11,976 nucleotides of DNA from NCBI GenBank assembly GCA_016710635.1, contig JADJVL010000031.1, positions 1-11,976 on the forward strand, read 5' to 3'. The position numbers and the translations under genes are program-made. The notes under the pieces were generated by a model. The model ran no database searches, had not been told where the DNA came from, and saw nothing but the letters and a program-made list of their open reading frames with translations. The first letter of the stretch is position 1. Each line of letters opens with the position of its first letter. Positions 1 to 6,989 of this stretch are shown piece by piece. The DNA is from Holophagaceae bacterium. GTDB lineage: Bacteria; Acidobacteriota; Holophagae; Holophagales; Holophagaceae.

Positions 1-120
1 GTCCCCGCCCAGGAGCGCGTCAGCGCCGCCACGCACCAGGAAGCCGCGGCCTTCGTGGACCCTCACGCCGGCACACCGCCCAGGCATCCGCGAGGAACTG
101 GGACCGCTTAAGGCACTCAC
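1..120 (-). CDS. Possible start of an unidentified gene, cut by the window edge
   Basis: On the minus strand a GTG codon at 120-118 overlaps the TGA that ends the ThiD-like gene (GTGA overlap). It opens a frame that stays open to the window edge, about 40 codons, and includes the stretch RVHEGRGFLVRGGADALLGG. I recognise no family. The start-stop overlap would suit translational coupling to the upstream kinase, but indels are so frequent here that an open frame of this length is weak evidence. It may instead be non-coding, or the tail of the upstream gene in another frame. Confidence 0.2.
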   Translation of the reverse strand, partial: MSALSGPSSSRMPGRCAGVRVHEGRGFLVRGGADALLGGD

Positions 121-934
121 CAGGGCGTCTGAGGCCGCCCCAAGCCAGTTCTGGCCGATGCCGCAAGTTCCGCCGCGGGCAGCGGCGCCCGCCCTGGCCC
201 CGCAGTGTGCCAGACAACTGAGGCGGACGCCGGGTTGCAGCCGATGCCCCAGCGCCTGGCCGCAGGCCGCGGACTGGGGCGAGGGCTTCGACGCCGGCAG
301 CGGTGATCCAGAAGGTCCTGCACGGTGTCGCCCGCGGCATAGCCGCCTTCAATACACGGCCTCGGCATGAAAGCCTCCGAGGAAGGACGCCGCGAGGGCA
401 CAGGATCTCCACCCCTGGATCGCCTCGAGGGCAGGCCCGCGCAGGCGTGGCGGCCTTCGCCCCGGTTGGGGCTCTGCTGACCCGGCCGCCGCCGGCCGGG
501 AGGATGTCCGCCAGCTGCGCCGCTAACTGCTGTCATGGGAAGCCACGCCAGCACGCTGGGGGCGAGGATGGGGTCGGATGCGCACCGCCGGGGCGAGGGC
601 GCGGAGGGTCGCGGCAAGGCTGGCGCAGGGGTGCCCCTCCGGGGCGCAGGAGGCCAGCTTCACGCCCCAGCGGCCGACAAGGTGGGGCCCGGGAGGCTTC
701 GATGCGGCGACAGGGTCCATCGCCGGGGGGCAGGATGCCGGGTGCAGGCGATGCCGTTCTGGAGGGTCTCCGCCGTAGCCACCGCCATGGGCAGGACCCC
801 GAAAGCGGCCACCGTGGCGGCGTCCGCAGCCGCACCGCCAAGCTTTCATGCCGCCCAGGCAGAAGAGAGGGCGACGGGGGGATGGGAGGGGCGGCGTGGT
901 CCGCCAGCGGGCCTTCAAGAGTGCCACAGGCCAT
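117..934 (-). CDS. thiD: ThiD-like hydroxymethylpyrimidine (phosphate) kinase, multiply frameshifted
   Basis: Kinases of this ribokinase-fold family phosphorylate hydroxymethylpyrimidine (phosphate) in thiamine synthesis. No single frame covers the gene, but family segments appear in order on the minus strand. Near 850-760 one frame reads DAATVAAFGVLPMAVATAET, matching the GGAGLxADxxTxxAxGV region. Near 700-600 there is VGRWGVKLAS, then LAATLRALAPAVRI and a DPILAPS segment like the DPVLAxS motif. Near 330-270 VQDL and ITAAGVEAL follow. At 240-117 a GCNPASA segment like the GTGCxLASA motif and LPAAELA are visible, ending at TGA 119-117. The span (about 273 codons) suits the family (roughly 260). 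The start is uncertain: ATG 934-932 is used because the N-terminal PP-VAL-CLGG motif follows it; TTG at 963 is possible. A related pyridoxal kinase-type member of the fold cannot be excluded. Confidence 0.68.
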
Positions 935-1041
935 GGAACATGGTCTGGATTGCCGTGGAACAAGAAAGCTAGGCGCGGCGCTTGGGGTTGGAAAGTTTGA
1001 GAGTTGTCCCCCCCAATTCCTGTTGATTAAATGTCCCTGTA

Positions 1042-1047
1042 ATTATA
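1042..1047 (-). promoter_or_regulatory. Candidate -10 box upstream of the ThiD-like gene
   Basis: The minus strand reads TATAAT exactly at 1047-1042, inside an AT-rich stretch (about 1020-1135) that contrasts with the GC-rich surroundings. No good -35 hexamer lies 16-18 bp upstream; the best is a poor match around CAGTTT. It lies about 110 bp before the proposed kinase start and just after the HU terminator, a sensible place for a new promoter. The exact hexamer supports it; the missing -35 box does not. Confidence 0.4.
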
Positions 1048-1130
1048 TTTTTGAAAGCGAGTTAAACTGGGCGAACCGCGCCCACTTACGTTGGTTTTAT
1101 GTATTTTCACTTTGCGCGGTGATTAAAGAC

Positions 1131-1162
1131 AAAAAAGAACAGCCCGATAGCTCGGGCTGTTC
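1131..1162 (-). terminator. Intrinsic terminator of the HU gene
   Basis: A perfect 11-bp stem, GAACAGCCCGA pairing with TCGGGCTGTTC (1137-1147 with 1152-1162), closes a 4-nt TAGC loop. On the minus strand it is followed at once by CTTTTTT (1136-1131). It begins 20 bp after the HU stop codon. This is a textbook Rho-independent terminator oriented for the HU transcript. Confidence 0.95.
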
Positions 1163-1182
1163 ATTCTGGGAAAGACAGGTGG

Positions 1183-1475
1183 CTATTTCTTCTTCTCTTG
1201 CCTCCCTTGCCGTTTGACGTCGTCAGTAAGCTTGCAGGCCCAACCCCGCGTGCTTGCCGGCGGCGATCTTGATGGGCTTGTTGTCGCGGGGTTGCGGCCG
1301 GTGCGGGCGCCGCGCTGCACCACGGAGAAAGTGCCGAAGCCCACCAGCGTGACCTTGTCCGCCACGGAGGGCGGAGCCAATGCTGGCGACCATCGTGATG
1401 AGGGCGGCCGCGGCCTGAGCCCCGGTGATGCCAGAATGCGTCGGCGACGGCGTTGACCATTTCGGCTTTGTTCCT
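1183..1475 (-). CDS. hup: HU/IHF-family DNA-binding protein, frameshifted
   Basis: HU proteins are small basic dimers that bend and compact DNA. The minus strand shows the family in order: NKAEMVNAVADA (first helix), ITGAQAAAAL, a MVASIGSALRGG helix, then DKVTLVGFGTFSVVQR and ARTGRNP, the start of the DNA-binding arm, followed by DNKPIKIAAGK and a lysine-rich end KLTDDVKRQGRQEKKK. About 97 codons fits HU (around 90-100). At least four frame changes are needed. Where the start codon should be, 6 nt after a good GGAGG (1486-1482) and directly before AAC AAA GCC GAA, the sequence reads AGG (1475-1473), not ATG. One substitution would restore a standard start. It is a single-gene unit with its own terminator. 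Confidence 0.94.
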
Positions 1476-1481
1476 GGAGAA

Positions 1482-1486
1482 CCTCC
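1482..1486 (-). promoter_or_regulatory. Ribosome binding site that fixes the HU start
   Basis: GGAGG on the minus strand, 6 nt before the AGG codon at 1475-1473 that occupies the expected ATG position. It supports that position as the true start, with a T-to-G error or mutation in the codon. Confidence 0.75.
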
Positions 1487-1493
1487 AATATTG

Positions 1494-1511
1494 GGGGGGA
1501 CTGAACCCCCC
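1494..1511 (-). promoter_or_regulatory. GC hairpin just upstream of the HU ribosome binding site
   Basis: Six G (1494-1499) can pair with six C (1506-1511) around a 6-nt loop, 7 bp upstream of the HU Shine-Dalgarno sequence on the minus strand. It could affect HU translation. Homopolymer lengths in this sequence are unreliable, so the exact stem length is uncertain. Confidence 0.4.
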
Positions 1512-1518
1512 AGGGTTA

Positions 1519-1554
1519 GGGATGACGGTTTCACCCCTCTCGGGATGACCGTTT
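1519..1554. repeat. Pair of 13-bp direct repeats in the HU leader
   Basis: GGGATGACGGTTT (1519-1531) and GGGATGACCGTTT (1542-1554) match at 12 of 13 positions and start 23 bp apart, about two helical turns. They lie between the HU start and its candidate promoter. A protein-binding site or a chance duplication are both possible. Confidence 0.45.
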
Positions 1555-1622
1555 TCCAGGGACTTCGCAAAGATGCTTGTCTGCAGATGCCCGGTATTGC
1601 TTGGTTTTCCTAAACTGATTGG

Positions 1623-1651
1623 AAGGTACGGCTGAGAGTGAGGCCCGTCAA
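1623..1651 (-). promoter_or_regulatory. Weak candidate promoter for the HU gene
   Basis: On the minus strand TTGACG (1651-1646) is followed after exactly 17 bp by TACCTT (1628-1623). The -35 is one base from consensus and the -10 is poor. It would give a leader of about 140 nt holding the direct repeats and hairpin. The rest of the divergent gap 1490-1853 between HU and truA shows no gene I can support. Confidence 0.3.
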
Positions 1652-1841
1652 GGCTTTCCACCAAAAAAACTTCGCGAAACCGCGCCAGCAGCCGACTTTG
1701 ACTTGTTCCACATACGCGAAGGCCCGGAAACCAAGGCCTGCAATTGGTTGAAATGCTTGGGATCCGCGTGGGACCTGCCTCTCCAGGTGCACTGTCAAAC
1801 CCCGTTCCACAGCGGGTTTAGGCGGTCCTCCTCCGGCCACC

Positions 1842-1847
1842 TACAAT
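1842..1847 (+). promoter_or_regulatory. Candidate -10 box placed for a leaderless truA transcript
   Basis: TACAAT ends 6 nt before the truA ATG at 1854, so transcription from it would begin at or next to the start codon. No Shine-Dalgarno sequence precedes the ATG (upstream is CAATGACCGG). No convincing -35 hexamer is present. Confidence 0.35.
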
Positions 1848-1853
1848 GACCGG

Positions 1854-2760
1854 ATGTCCCATCCCCATTTCCTGCAGGTGGCCTACCTGGGCACCGACCT
1901 TTCCGGCTGGCAGATCCAGACGGTCAGTCCTTCGGTGCAGGCGGCACTGTGGACCTCGCTGCGGGCTCTGGAGCCCGGGGGCGCCCCCTGCCCCAGGGCA
2001 CCGGGCCGCACGGACGCCGGGGGTACGCCCGGGCCCAGGCGTGCCCATCCAGCCCAGCCGGACCTAGGACGATTTCCGCCTGGTGGCGGCCCTCAACGCC
2101 CGCCTGCCCCACAGCGTGCGGGTCATGGCGGCCCGTTCCGCCCCACCCGGACTTCTGGCCCCGCCAGCACGCGGTGGCCAAGCGGCCGTCTACCGGCTCG
2201 CCCAGGGCCCGGCGGAGGACCCTTCGGCCACGCCACCCGGTGGCACGTGCGCGGGGGAGGCCCGCCTCGACGCCGGCGCGATGCGGAAGCGGCGCGCGCT
2301 GCTGGGCACCCACGATCACTCCTGCTTCCGCGCCGTGGACTGCGCGGCCGCCCACCCCGTCCGGACGATCTTCAAGGCGGACGGCTGGTCCCGGGGCCCG
2401 AAGGCCTGGACCTGGTCTTCGAAGGAAACCGCTTCCTCATGCACCAGGTGCGCATCATGGCGGGGACCCTGGTGGAGGTGGGCCGGGGCCGCCGCGAGGC
2501 GGGCCCCTGCGCGGGCTGGTGGACGCGAAGGACCGCACCCTGGCCCGGGACCCACGGCGCCGCCTCCTCACGGGCTCTGCCTGGAGGAGGTGTGGTACCA
2601 GGCGCGCTGGGGCGTCGGCGCGCCCAGTCCCTGGCCGGAGCGGATCCCCGAGCAGGAGGCGGCGGACCGCGCCGGCCAGGAAGCGGCGGCGGATCCTCCT
2701 GCTACGCTGGGCCCAATCCCCCAGACCGCCCATGGAATCCACCCGCTCCCTGGAGCCTGA
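1854..2760 (+). CDS. truA: tRNA pseudouridine(38-40) synthase TruA, multiply frameshifted
   Basis: TruA converts uridines 38-40 of the tRNA anticodon arm to pseudouridine. The N-terminus FLQVAYLGTDLSGWQIQT matches the YDGTxFxGWQ opening. GRTDAG carries the catalytic aspartate at codon 54 (2013-2015). Later segments need all three plus frames: ARAQAC, AALNARLPHSVRVMAA, DFWPRQHAVAKR, VYRLAQGP, ALLGTHDHSCFRAVDC, PVRTIFKAD, LDLVFEGNRFLMHQVRIMAG then TLVEVGRGRR, VDAKDRTLA and PPHGLCLEEVWY. The homology ends near 2640, which suits a usual length of about 250-270 residues. The coordinate end is the TGA at 2758-2760 in the last frame. It overlaps the kinase start by 29 bp, so the true stop may be obscured by an indel. 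The start lacks a Shine-Dalgarno sequence. Confidence 0.93.
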
Positions 2761-4144
2761 ACCCCTCGAGGTTCCCTTCGACGACCACGGCGCCGGCAGC
2801 GCCAAGCGGCGCCGCTGGTACTACGGGCACCGGGTCTTCCCGCGGCCGCCTGCTGGGCTTCGCGTTCATCGCCATCCCGGTGGTGGCCCGCACGAAGCTG
2901 CACCGGATTCCGTCGGTGCCCCACGGCGCTGTCCTGGCCTTCCCGGCGGTGCTCCTGGCTCTACGCCCTCGCCGCCCGCGCCTTCCTGCTCGCCAGCATC
3001 GAGACCCCGCGCCACGCCGGGGGCGGTCCTGCTGGTGGCGATGGGGACGAGGTCCCCCCTCGCCGTGGTCTACCTCAGCGGTGCAGAGTCGTCCTGGCTC
3101 TTCCCGCTCCTGGTGGTCGGCATCGCGACCCACGCCTTCGAGAGCCCGCGCCGGGCGCTGGCGCTGCTTTTGGGCACCGCCGCGGCCTACTTCGGCATGG
3201 TCATGCTCGCCGCAAGCTCGGCGGGGCGTCCGCTGCCCTGGACCGCCACCGTGGCCAACGAGATGGTCTTCCTCCTGGGGGGCGGCTTCCTCGTGAGCCT
3301 CGGCCAGGTCGCGCAGGCCTTGCGGCGGAAGGCGCGCCGGGCGGACGGACTGAACCGCGCCCTGCTGGACCGGCTCACCCGCCAGAACGAAGTCCTCGCC
3401 TCGGCGAAGGCCACCGCGGAGCGGGCCTCCGAGTTCAAGAGCAACTTCCTGGCGGGGTCAGCCACGAACTGCGCACGCCCCTCACCAGCAGCCGCCTCAT
3501 CGCCGAAGCCCTCCGGGCCGAGGCGGCGGCCAGGCCGGGAGGACCTGGCGGGCATGGCGCGCAGCATCCAGGAGAGCGAGGCGAGGATGCTGCGCATGGT
3601 GAACGAGCCGCTGACCTGGCCTCCATCGAAGCCGGGCGCATGGACCTCCACCCTGAGATCTTCCCCACCGCCGCTGGTGGAGGTGCGGATGCCAAATCCA
3701 GCCCCGGCGGAGCTAAGGGGCGACCGGATCCAGGTGGACGTGGCGTCCAGCCCTCCGGAGATCCAGACGGACCTCCACCGCCTGCGCAAGGTCCTCATCA
3801 ACCTCCTGGGCAACGCCTCCAAGTTCACCGAAGGCGGCGTCATCACCCTGCGGGTGCGGTCCTGGAGGGGCAGGGCCGCGAATGGGTGGTCTTCGAGGTG
3901 CAGGACAGCGAGATGAGCCCCGGACCAGCTCCAGCGCCTCTTCCAGGCCTACACCCAGGCGGGCCCGAGATCCAGCGCACCTACGGCGGCACGGGCCCGG
4001 GCTCCCCTCAGCCGCGAGCTGGTGGGCCTGCTGAAAGGCCGCATCGAAGTGGCCAGCGAGCCGGGTCGGGGCAGCACGTTTACGGTGATTTTGCCGAGAT
4101 GGTTCGAGGAGGGTGCGGCGGGGGCTGAGCCGACCGAAGGATGA
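2732..4144 (+). CDS. Membrane-bound sensor histidine kinase, multiply frameshifted
   Basis: The likely start is ATG 2732 (MESTRSLEPEPLEV). Hydrophobic stretches between about 2850 and 3320 (LLGFAFIAIPVVA, AVLAFPAVLLAL, AVLLVAMG, WLFPLLVVGIA, ALALLLGTAAAYFGMVMLA, EMVFLLGGGFLVSLG) predict about five or six membrane segments. A linker then leads to a HisKA domain. The H-box reads SHELRTPLTSSR once one lost G is restored, with the phosphoacceptor His at 3463-3465. The HATPase domain shows the N-box NLLGNASKFTEGG (about 3800), a D-box around 3904, a frameshifted GGTGLGL box (about 3985-4010) and an end at RIEVASEPGRGSTFTVILP. The stop is TGA 4142-4144. The D-box reads DSEMSP where DSGIxMSP is expected, as if 6 bp were lost. 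No response regulator is nearby, so signal and partner are unknown. Confidence 0.9.
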
Positions 4145-4172
4145 ACCCCGAAGCGATGCACCGCTGGTGGAT

Positions 4173-4529
4173 GTCGACCTGGCCGTTGACCTTGCCGTTG
4201 ACCACGCAGTAGACCTGACAGTGGCAGGTGCCCGCGTTCACCATGGCCCGGCTTCTGAGGGCCATGGCGAACACGGCGCAACGCGAGCGAAGCGAGCCCA
4301 GGACGGATGGGAACGGGGGGATGGAACTGCAGAGTGATGAGGTTCAGGATTCCGGCACCGCGAGCAGCCATCCGACCCATCCTGCCGCGGTATCGCTTGG
4401 CCGCACCCTTCCAGATCATGGTTCGCCAAGGGCAGGCGAACCACAACCTGAAAGGGTGCCTTTCCATGGTCAAGGTCAAGGGCACGGTGAACCGCACGGT
4501 CAACGGCCAAGCAACGGCACGCGTAACGG
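4173..4529 (-). repeat. Composite intergenic element, copy A (array, hairpin core, inverted array)
   Basis: This fills the gap between the convergent histidine kinase and recR. At the left, GTCGACC, GTTGACC, GTTGACC and GTAGACC start exactly 12 bp apart (4173, 4185, 4197, 4209). At the right, GTCAAGG, GTGAACC, GTCAACG, GCAACGG and GTAACGG also start 12 bp apart (4475 to 4523). The two arrays are roughly reverse complements. Between them lies a core (4381-4465) that matches, in inverted orientation, the core of the second element at 10318-10403. It also has a middle part with no match I can see. The sense strand is assigned as minus from hairpin pairing. Short frames through the arrays (VDLA and VNG repeats) look like by-products of the 12-bp period. 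Confidence 0.75.
4403..4459 (-). ncRNA. 25-bp stem-loop in element A
   Basis: Positions 4403-4427 pair with 4435-4459 around a 7-nt loop (AAGGGCA on plus, TGCCCTT on minus). The inner eight pairs are GGTTCGCC with GGCGAACC. Read as minus-strand RNA all 25 positions pair, four as G-U. Read as plus-strand RNA those four become A-C mismatches. This asymmetry suggests a minus-strand RNA, in the direction of recR transcription and starting about 110 nt after its stop. It could be a structured 3' UTR, a terminator-like element or a small RNA. No U-run follows it, so it is not a standard intrinsic terminator. Confidence 0.6.
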
Positions 4530-4566
4530 CACGCCCCGCTGATGATGAACCCTCGGTCCAGTCCCC

Positions 4567-5181
4567 CTAAACCTTCCTTCGCCCCTCCAGGGCCCGGTCC
4601 AGGGTGAGGTCGTCGGCGTATTCGAGGTCGCTGCCGATGGGGAGGCCGACGCCGATGCGGGAGACGCTCATCCCCACGGGCTCGAGGATGCGGGCCAGCC
4701 AGGCGGCGGTGGCCTCGCCGTCGAGGGTGGGATTGGTGGCCAGGACGATCTGGCGGATGGCGCCGTCCTCCAGGCGCTTCAGAAGCTCGGATGCGGAGGC
4801 CCGGTCGGGCCGAGGCCCTTGAGGGGGCGAGATGAGGCCGCCCAGCACGTGGTAGCGGCCCGGAAGCTGGCTGCCGCGCTCGAAGCTCAGCACGTTGCTG
4901 GCCTCGGCCACCACCATCAGCACCGCCGGGTCCCGCCGGGGATCGGCGCACACGGGGCACAGGGGCTGGTCCGCGAAGGCGCCGCAGCATTCGCAGAAGC
5001 CCACCTTCTCCGCCGCGTGGTGCAGGAGGTCCCCCAGGTGGTTCATGGCTTCGGGGCCTTCCTTCAGGAGGTGCAGGGCCATGCGCTGGGCGGACTTGGC
5101 GCCCACTCCCGGCATGCTGCGTAGGCCTGATGACGGCGCCAGGGGCGCCGGGAGCTTCGCCAGCCGGGTTCCGGCCTTCAG
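4567..5181 (-). CDS. recR: Recombination mediator protein RecR
   Basis: RecR works with RecF and RecO to load RecA at gapped or damaged DNA. One minus frame covers almost the whole protein, about 204 codons against the usual 200. It shows the helix-hairpin-helix SMPGVGAKSAQRMALHLL, the four-cysteine zinc finger CECCGAFADQPLCPVC, a Toprim domain from VLMVVAEASNVLSFER through YHVLGGLISP, then IVLATNPTLDGEATAAWLAR and the end GLPIGSDLEYADDLTLDRAL. The start is unclear. The first plausible codon after the ybaB stop is CTG at 5181-5179, 4 bp downstream and followed by KAGTRLAKLPAPL; an ATG misread as CTG would fit equally. The segment before the hairpin (APLAPSSGLRSMPG) looks one residue short and may hide paired indels. 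It is last in the thiL, DUF2062, ybaB, recR run. Confidence 0.97.
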   Translation of the reverse strand: MKAGTRLAKLPAPLAPSSGLRSMPGVGAKSAQRMALHLLKEGPEAMNHLGDLLHHAAEKVGFCECCGAFADQPLCPVCADPRRDPAVLMVVAEASNVLSFERGSQLPGRYHVLGGLISPPQGPRPDRASASELLKRLEDGAIRQIVLATNPTLDGEATAAWLARILEPVGMSVSRIGVGLPIGSDLEYADDLTLDRALEGRRKV

Positions 5182-5185
5182 AACT

Positions 5186-5478
5186 TCAGCCGGGAATGTA
5201 CAGCCCGCCGCCGAAGCCAGCGGTGTGCTTCGCCATCTCGGCGTCGGTTTTCGCGGTGGCGTCCCGAAGGCCGCCATCAGGAGGTCCTCCAGCATGGAGG
5301 GATCCTCCGGATCCATGGCCTCCTTGGCGATGGAGATGGCCTGCACCTCCTTGGCGCCGTTGAGGGCGACCCTTGACCGATTCCCGCCGCTGGTGCCTTC
5401 GACGCGCACGCTCGCCTGGGCGGCCTGCAGTTTCTCCTGCATGGCCTGGGCCTGCCGCACGAGGAAACGGATGTCCAT
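5186..5478 (-). CDS. ybaB: YbaB/EbfC-family nucleoid-associated protein
   Basis: YbaB proteins are small DNA-binding dimers, very often encoded directly upstream of recR, as here. The start ATG (5478-5476) has AGGAG a few bases upstream. The frame reads MDIRFLVRQAQAMQEKLQAA, then VRVEGTSGG, VALNGAKEVQAISI and MDPEDPSMLEDLLMAAF, which are the family landmarks. After GTPP the frame is lost; one base later it continues as DATAKTDAEMAKHTAGFGGG and LYIPG before TGA 5188-5186. About 97 codons fits the family (100-110). A second small indel may affect the segment around GGNRSRV. It ends 4 bp before the likely recR start, so the two are probably co-translated. Confidence 0.95.
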
Positions 5479-5486
5479 GGGTGCTC

Positions 5487-6066
5487 CTATTCGGGTTCCG
5501 GAAGGTCCGGCTTCGGTCTGGCCGGCGGCCTGCATGGCGGCGGCACGTGGGCCAGGCGTGGAGGGTGCCGCAGGCGCGGCGCGATGTGGCCTGCGAGGAG
5601 GTAGCCGATGGGGATCGCCAGCAGGCTGAGGAGGAAGCCCCCCACGAGGTAGGGGGCGAGGATGGGCTTCAGCATGGTGAACATCGCCTGTGCGCCCTCC
5701 CGGGTGGTGAAACTCTTCAGTCCGATGGAGCCCCAATGCACCGCCTCCATGTTGAGGTCGAGGCCGCGGCCCATGAGGATGTTCCCAAAGTACGCCGTGC
5801 CCGTGGCGATGGGCACGCTGGTCCAGGGATTGTTGATGAAGGAGGCCGCCAGCATGAGGGGGCGGTGCAGTCCCTTGAAGAGGAAGCACAGGGTCACCAC
5901 AAGGGGCCAGGCAGGCCCAGGATCGGGTTGAAGGCCACGGAAAGCCCCAGGCCGAAGCTCCAGCCCACCGGTTCTGCGTGAGTTCGGGGTGCATTGATGG
6001 GTGGGCCTTCAGCCGCGCCCAGTAGCTGGGCCTGGCCTCGGCGGAGCGGGGTGCGGGTGCGGTCAT
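5487..6066 (-). CDS. DUF2062 membrane protein, frameshifted
   Basis: The start is ATG 6066-6064, which overlaps the thiL stop as ATGA. The N-terminus MTAPAPRSAEARPSYWARLK leads to a segment that, after a frame change near 5970, reads PVGWSFGLGLSVAFNPILG. A second change leads to LCFLFKGLHRPLMLAASFIN, NPWTSVPIATGTAYFGNIL, then YLVGGFLLSLLAIPIGYLLA and a basic, proline-rich tail before TAG 5489-5487. The glycine-rich helix followed by a conserved NP(W/L)T-type motif between hydrophobic helices is characteristic of DUF2062, whose function is unknown. Two or three membrane helices are likely. The end lies in the ribosome binding region of ybaB, so the four genes form one tight operon. Confidence 0.83.
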
Positions 6067-6989
6067 GGGGCGAAGTGGTCGAAGCCCTGGACGCGGAGCG
6101 GACTTCCATCATAGTGGATGACGGCGGCAGGCCGCGGCCTCGATGGTGGCGATGGGATGCAAGGCAGGCCGAGGGCCCGTTCCAGCACTTCCTGTGGCAG
6201 GCGGCGCCGAAGCAGCGGGCGTAGTCCTCGCCGGCGGCCAGCAAGCCTTCCCCTCCGGGACCGGCCAGCGCCACGCCCTGGATCGACCCGGAAAGGCGCA
6301 AGGTGACGGCGGAGGCTTCCGCCAGGCGGGGGCGGCCCTCGGCGAGGCCGTCGGAAAGGTCCATGCAGGCGTGGACGCCCGGCAGGGCGGCAGAGCCGCG
6401 GCCCCAGACCCAGGTTCGGCGCGGGATCCAGATGGCCTTGAGTCCGGGTCCGCGCCGTCCCAGCGCAGGCCAGCGGCGAGTTTCGCCTGGCCCGCGGCGC
6501 TGCGGCCCAGGGCGCGTCCACGAAAGGTGTCGCCGGGTTCCAGGCCGCTCCGGGTGAGCCAGCGCGGGGCGGCGCCGAAGGCGGTGAGGTCCAGGAGAGG
6601 CCCGGTCCGGCTGCCACGGTGTCGCCGCCGAGAACGGGCACCCGCCACTGGCGGCTGGCCTCCCCAGGCCGTCCAGGAAGGCCCAGAGCCAGTCCTGGTC
6701 AATTTCCCGGTGGCAGGGCCAGGGTGAGGGTGTAGCCCAGGGCGCGGCCCCGCTGGCGTCAGGTCCGAAAGGTTCACCGCCAGCAGCTTGCGACCCAGCA
6801 GGCGGGGCGGATGCCAGTCAAGGCGGAAGTGGACGCCCTCCTGCATGACGTCCGAGGTGACCAGCAGCGTCGACCCTGCGGGGCCTCTGGGATGGCCCCG
6901 CAGTCGTCCGTCAGCGCCTCCCCGCCGGGCAGCACCCGGCGGAGGCGGTCGAGGATCCTGGATTCATCGTGAGCCACGTCAAGCATCAT
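6063..6989 (-). CDS. thiL: Thiamine-monophosphate kinase ThiL, multiply frameshifted
   Basis: ThiL phosphorylates thiamine monophosphate to the active cofactor thiamine diphosphate. The minus strand begins at ATG-ATG (6989 or 6986) with DVAHDESRILDRLRRVLPGG. TDDCGAIPEA follows at the place of the family GDDAAV metal-binding motif. Then come VTSDVMQEGVHFRLDW, HPPRLLGRKLLAVNLSDL (the conserved KALAVNLSDLAAMG site), PVLGGDTV (the GGDT motif), FGAAPRWLTRSGLEPGDTF, MDLSDGLAEGRPRLAEAS (the DLSDGL motif), LLAAGEDYARCFGA (the GGEDYELLF motif) and LRVQGFDHF at the end. About 309 codons fits the usual 310-330. At least six frame changes are needed. The TGA 6065-6063 overlaps the DUF2062 start. It is the first gene of the operon. 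Confidence 0.93.

Noticed and set aside
303..1217. Long plus-strand open frame of 304 codons
   Set aside because: It is Arg/Gly/Pro-rich with no family motif, runs antisense through the ThiD-like gene and on through the AT-rich gap and HU terminator.
1949..3916. Single plus frame of 655 codons across truA and the kinase
   Set aside because: It contains TruA and kinase pieces only where indels shift them into this frame. The two proteins are distinct families with their own starts.
4113..4337. Short plus frame with VDLAVDLAVDHAVDL repeats
   Set aside because: The peptide repeat follows directly from the 12-bp period of the array. The second element has disturbed spacing, and no start context supports translation.
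4173..4529. CRISPR array
   Set aside because: Units of about 7 bp at 12-bp spacing with inverted copies at the other end are far too short, have no spacers and no cas genes nearby.
4567..6066. DUF2062-YbaB-RecR fusion protein in one minus frame of 499 codons
   Set aside because: The frame is open across three genes only because indels remove the stops. Ribosome binding site, start and stop signals for each gene are visible in the neighbouring frames.
117..6989. A thiamine synthesis cluster of thiD-like and thiL genes
   Set aside because: The two are about 5 kb apart with plus-strand truA and kinase genes and separate transcription signals in between. Proximity alone does not make a cluster.
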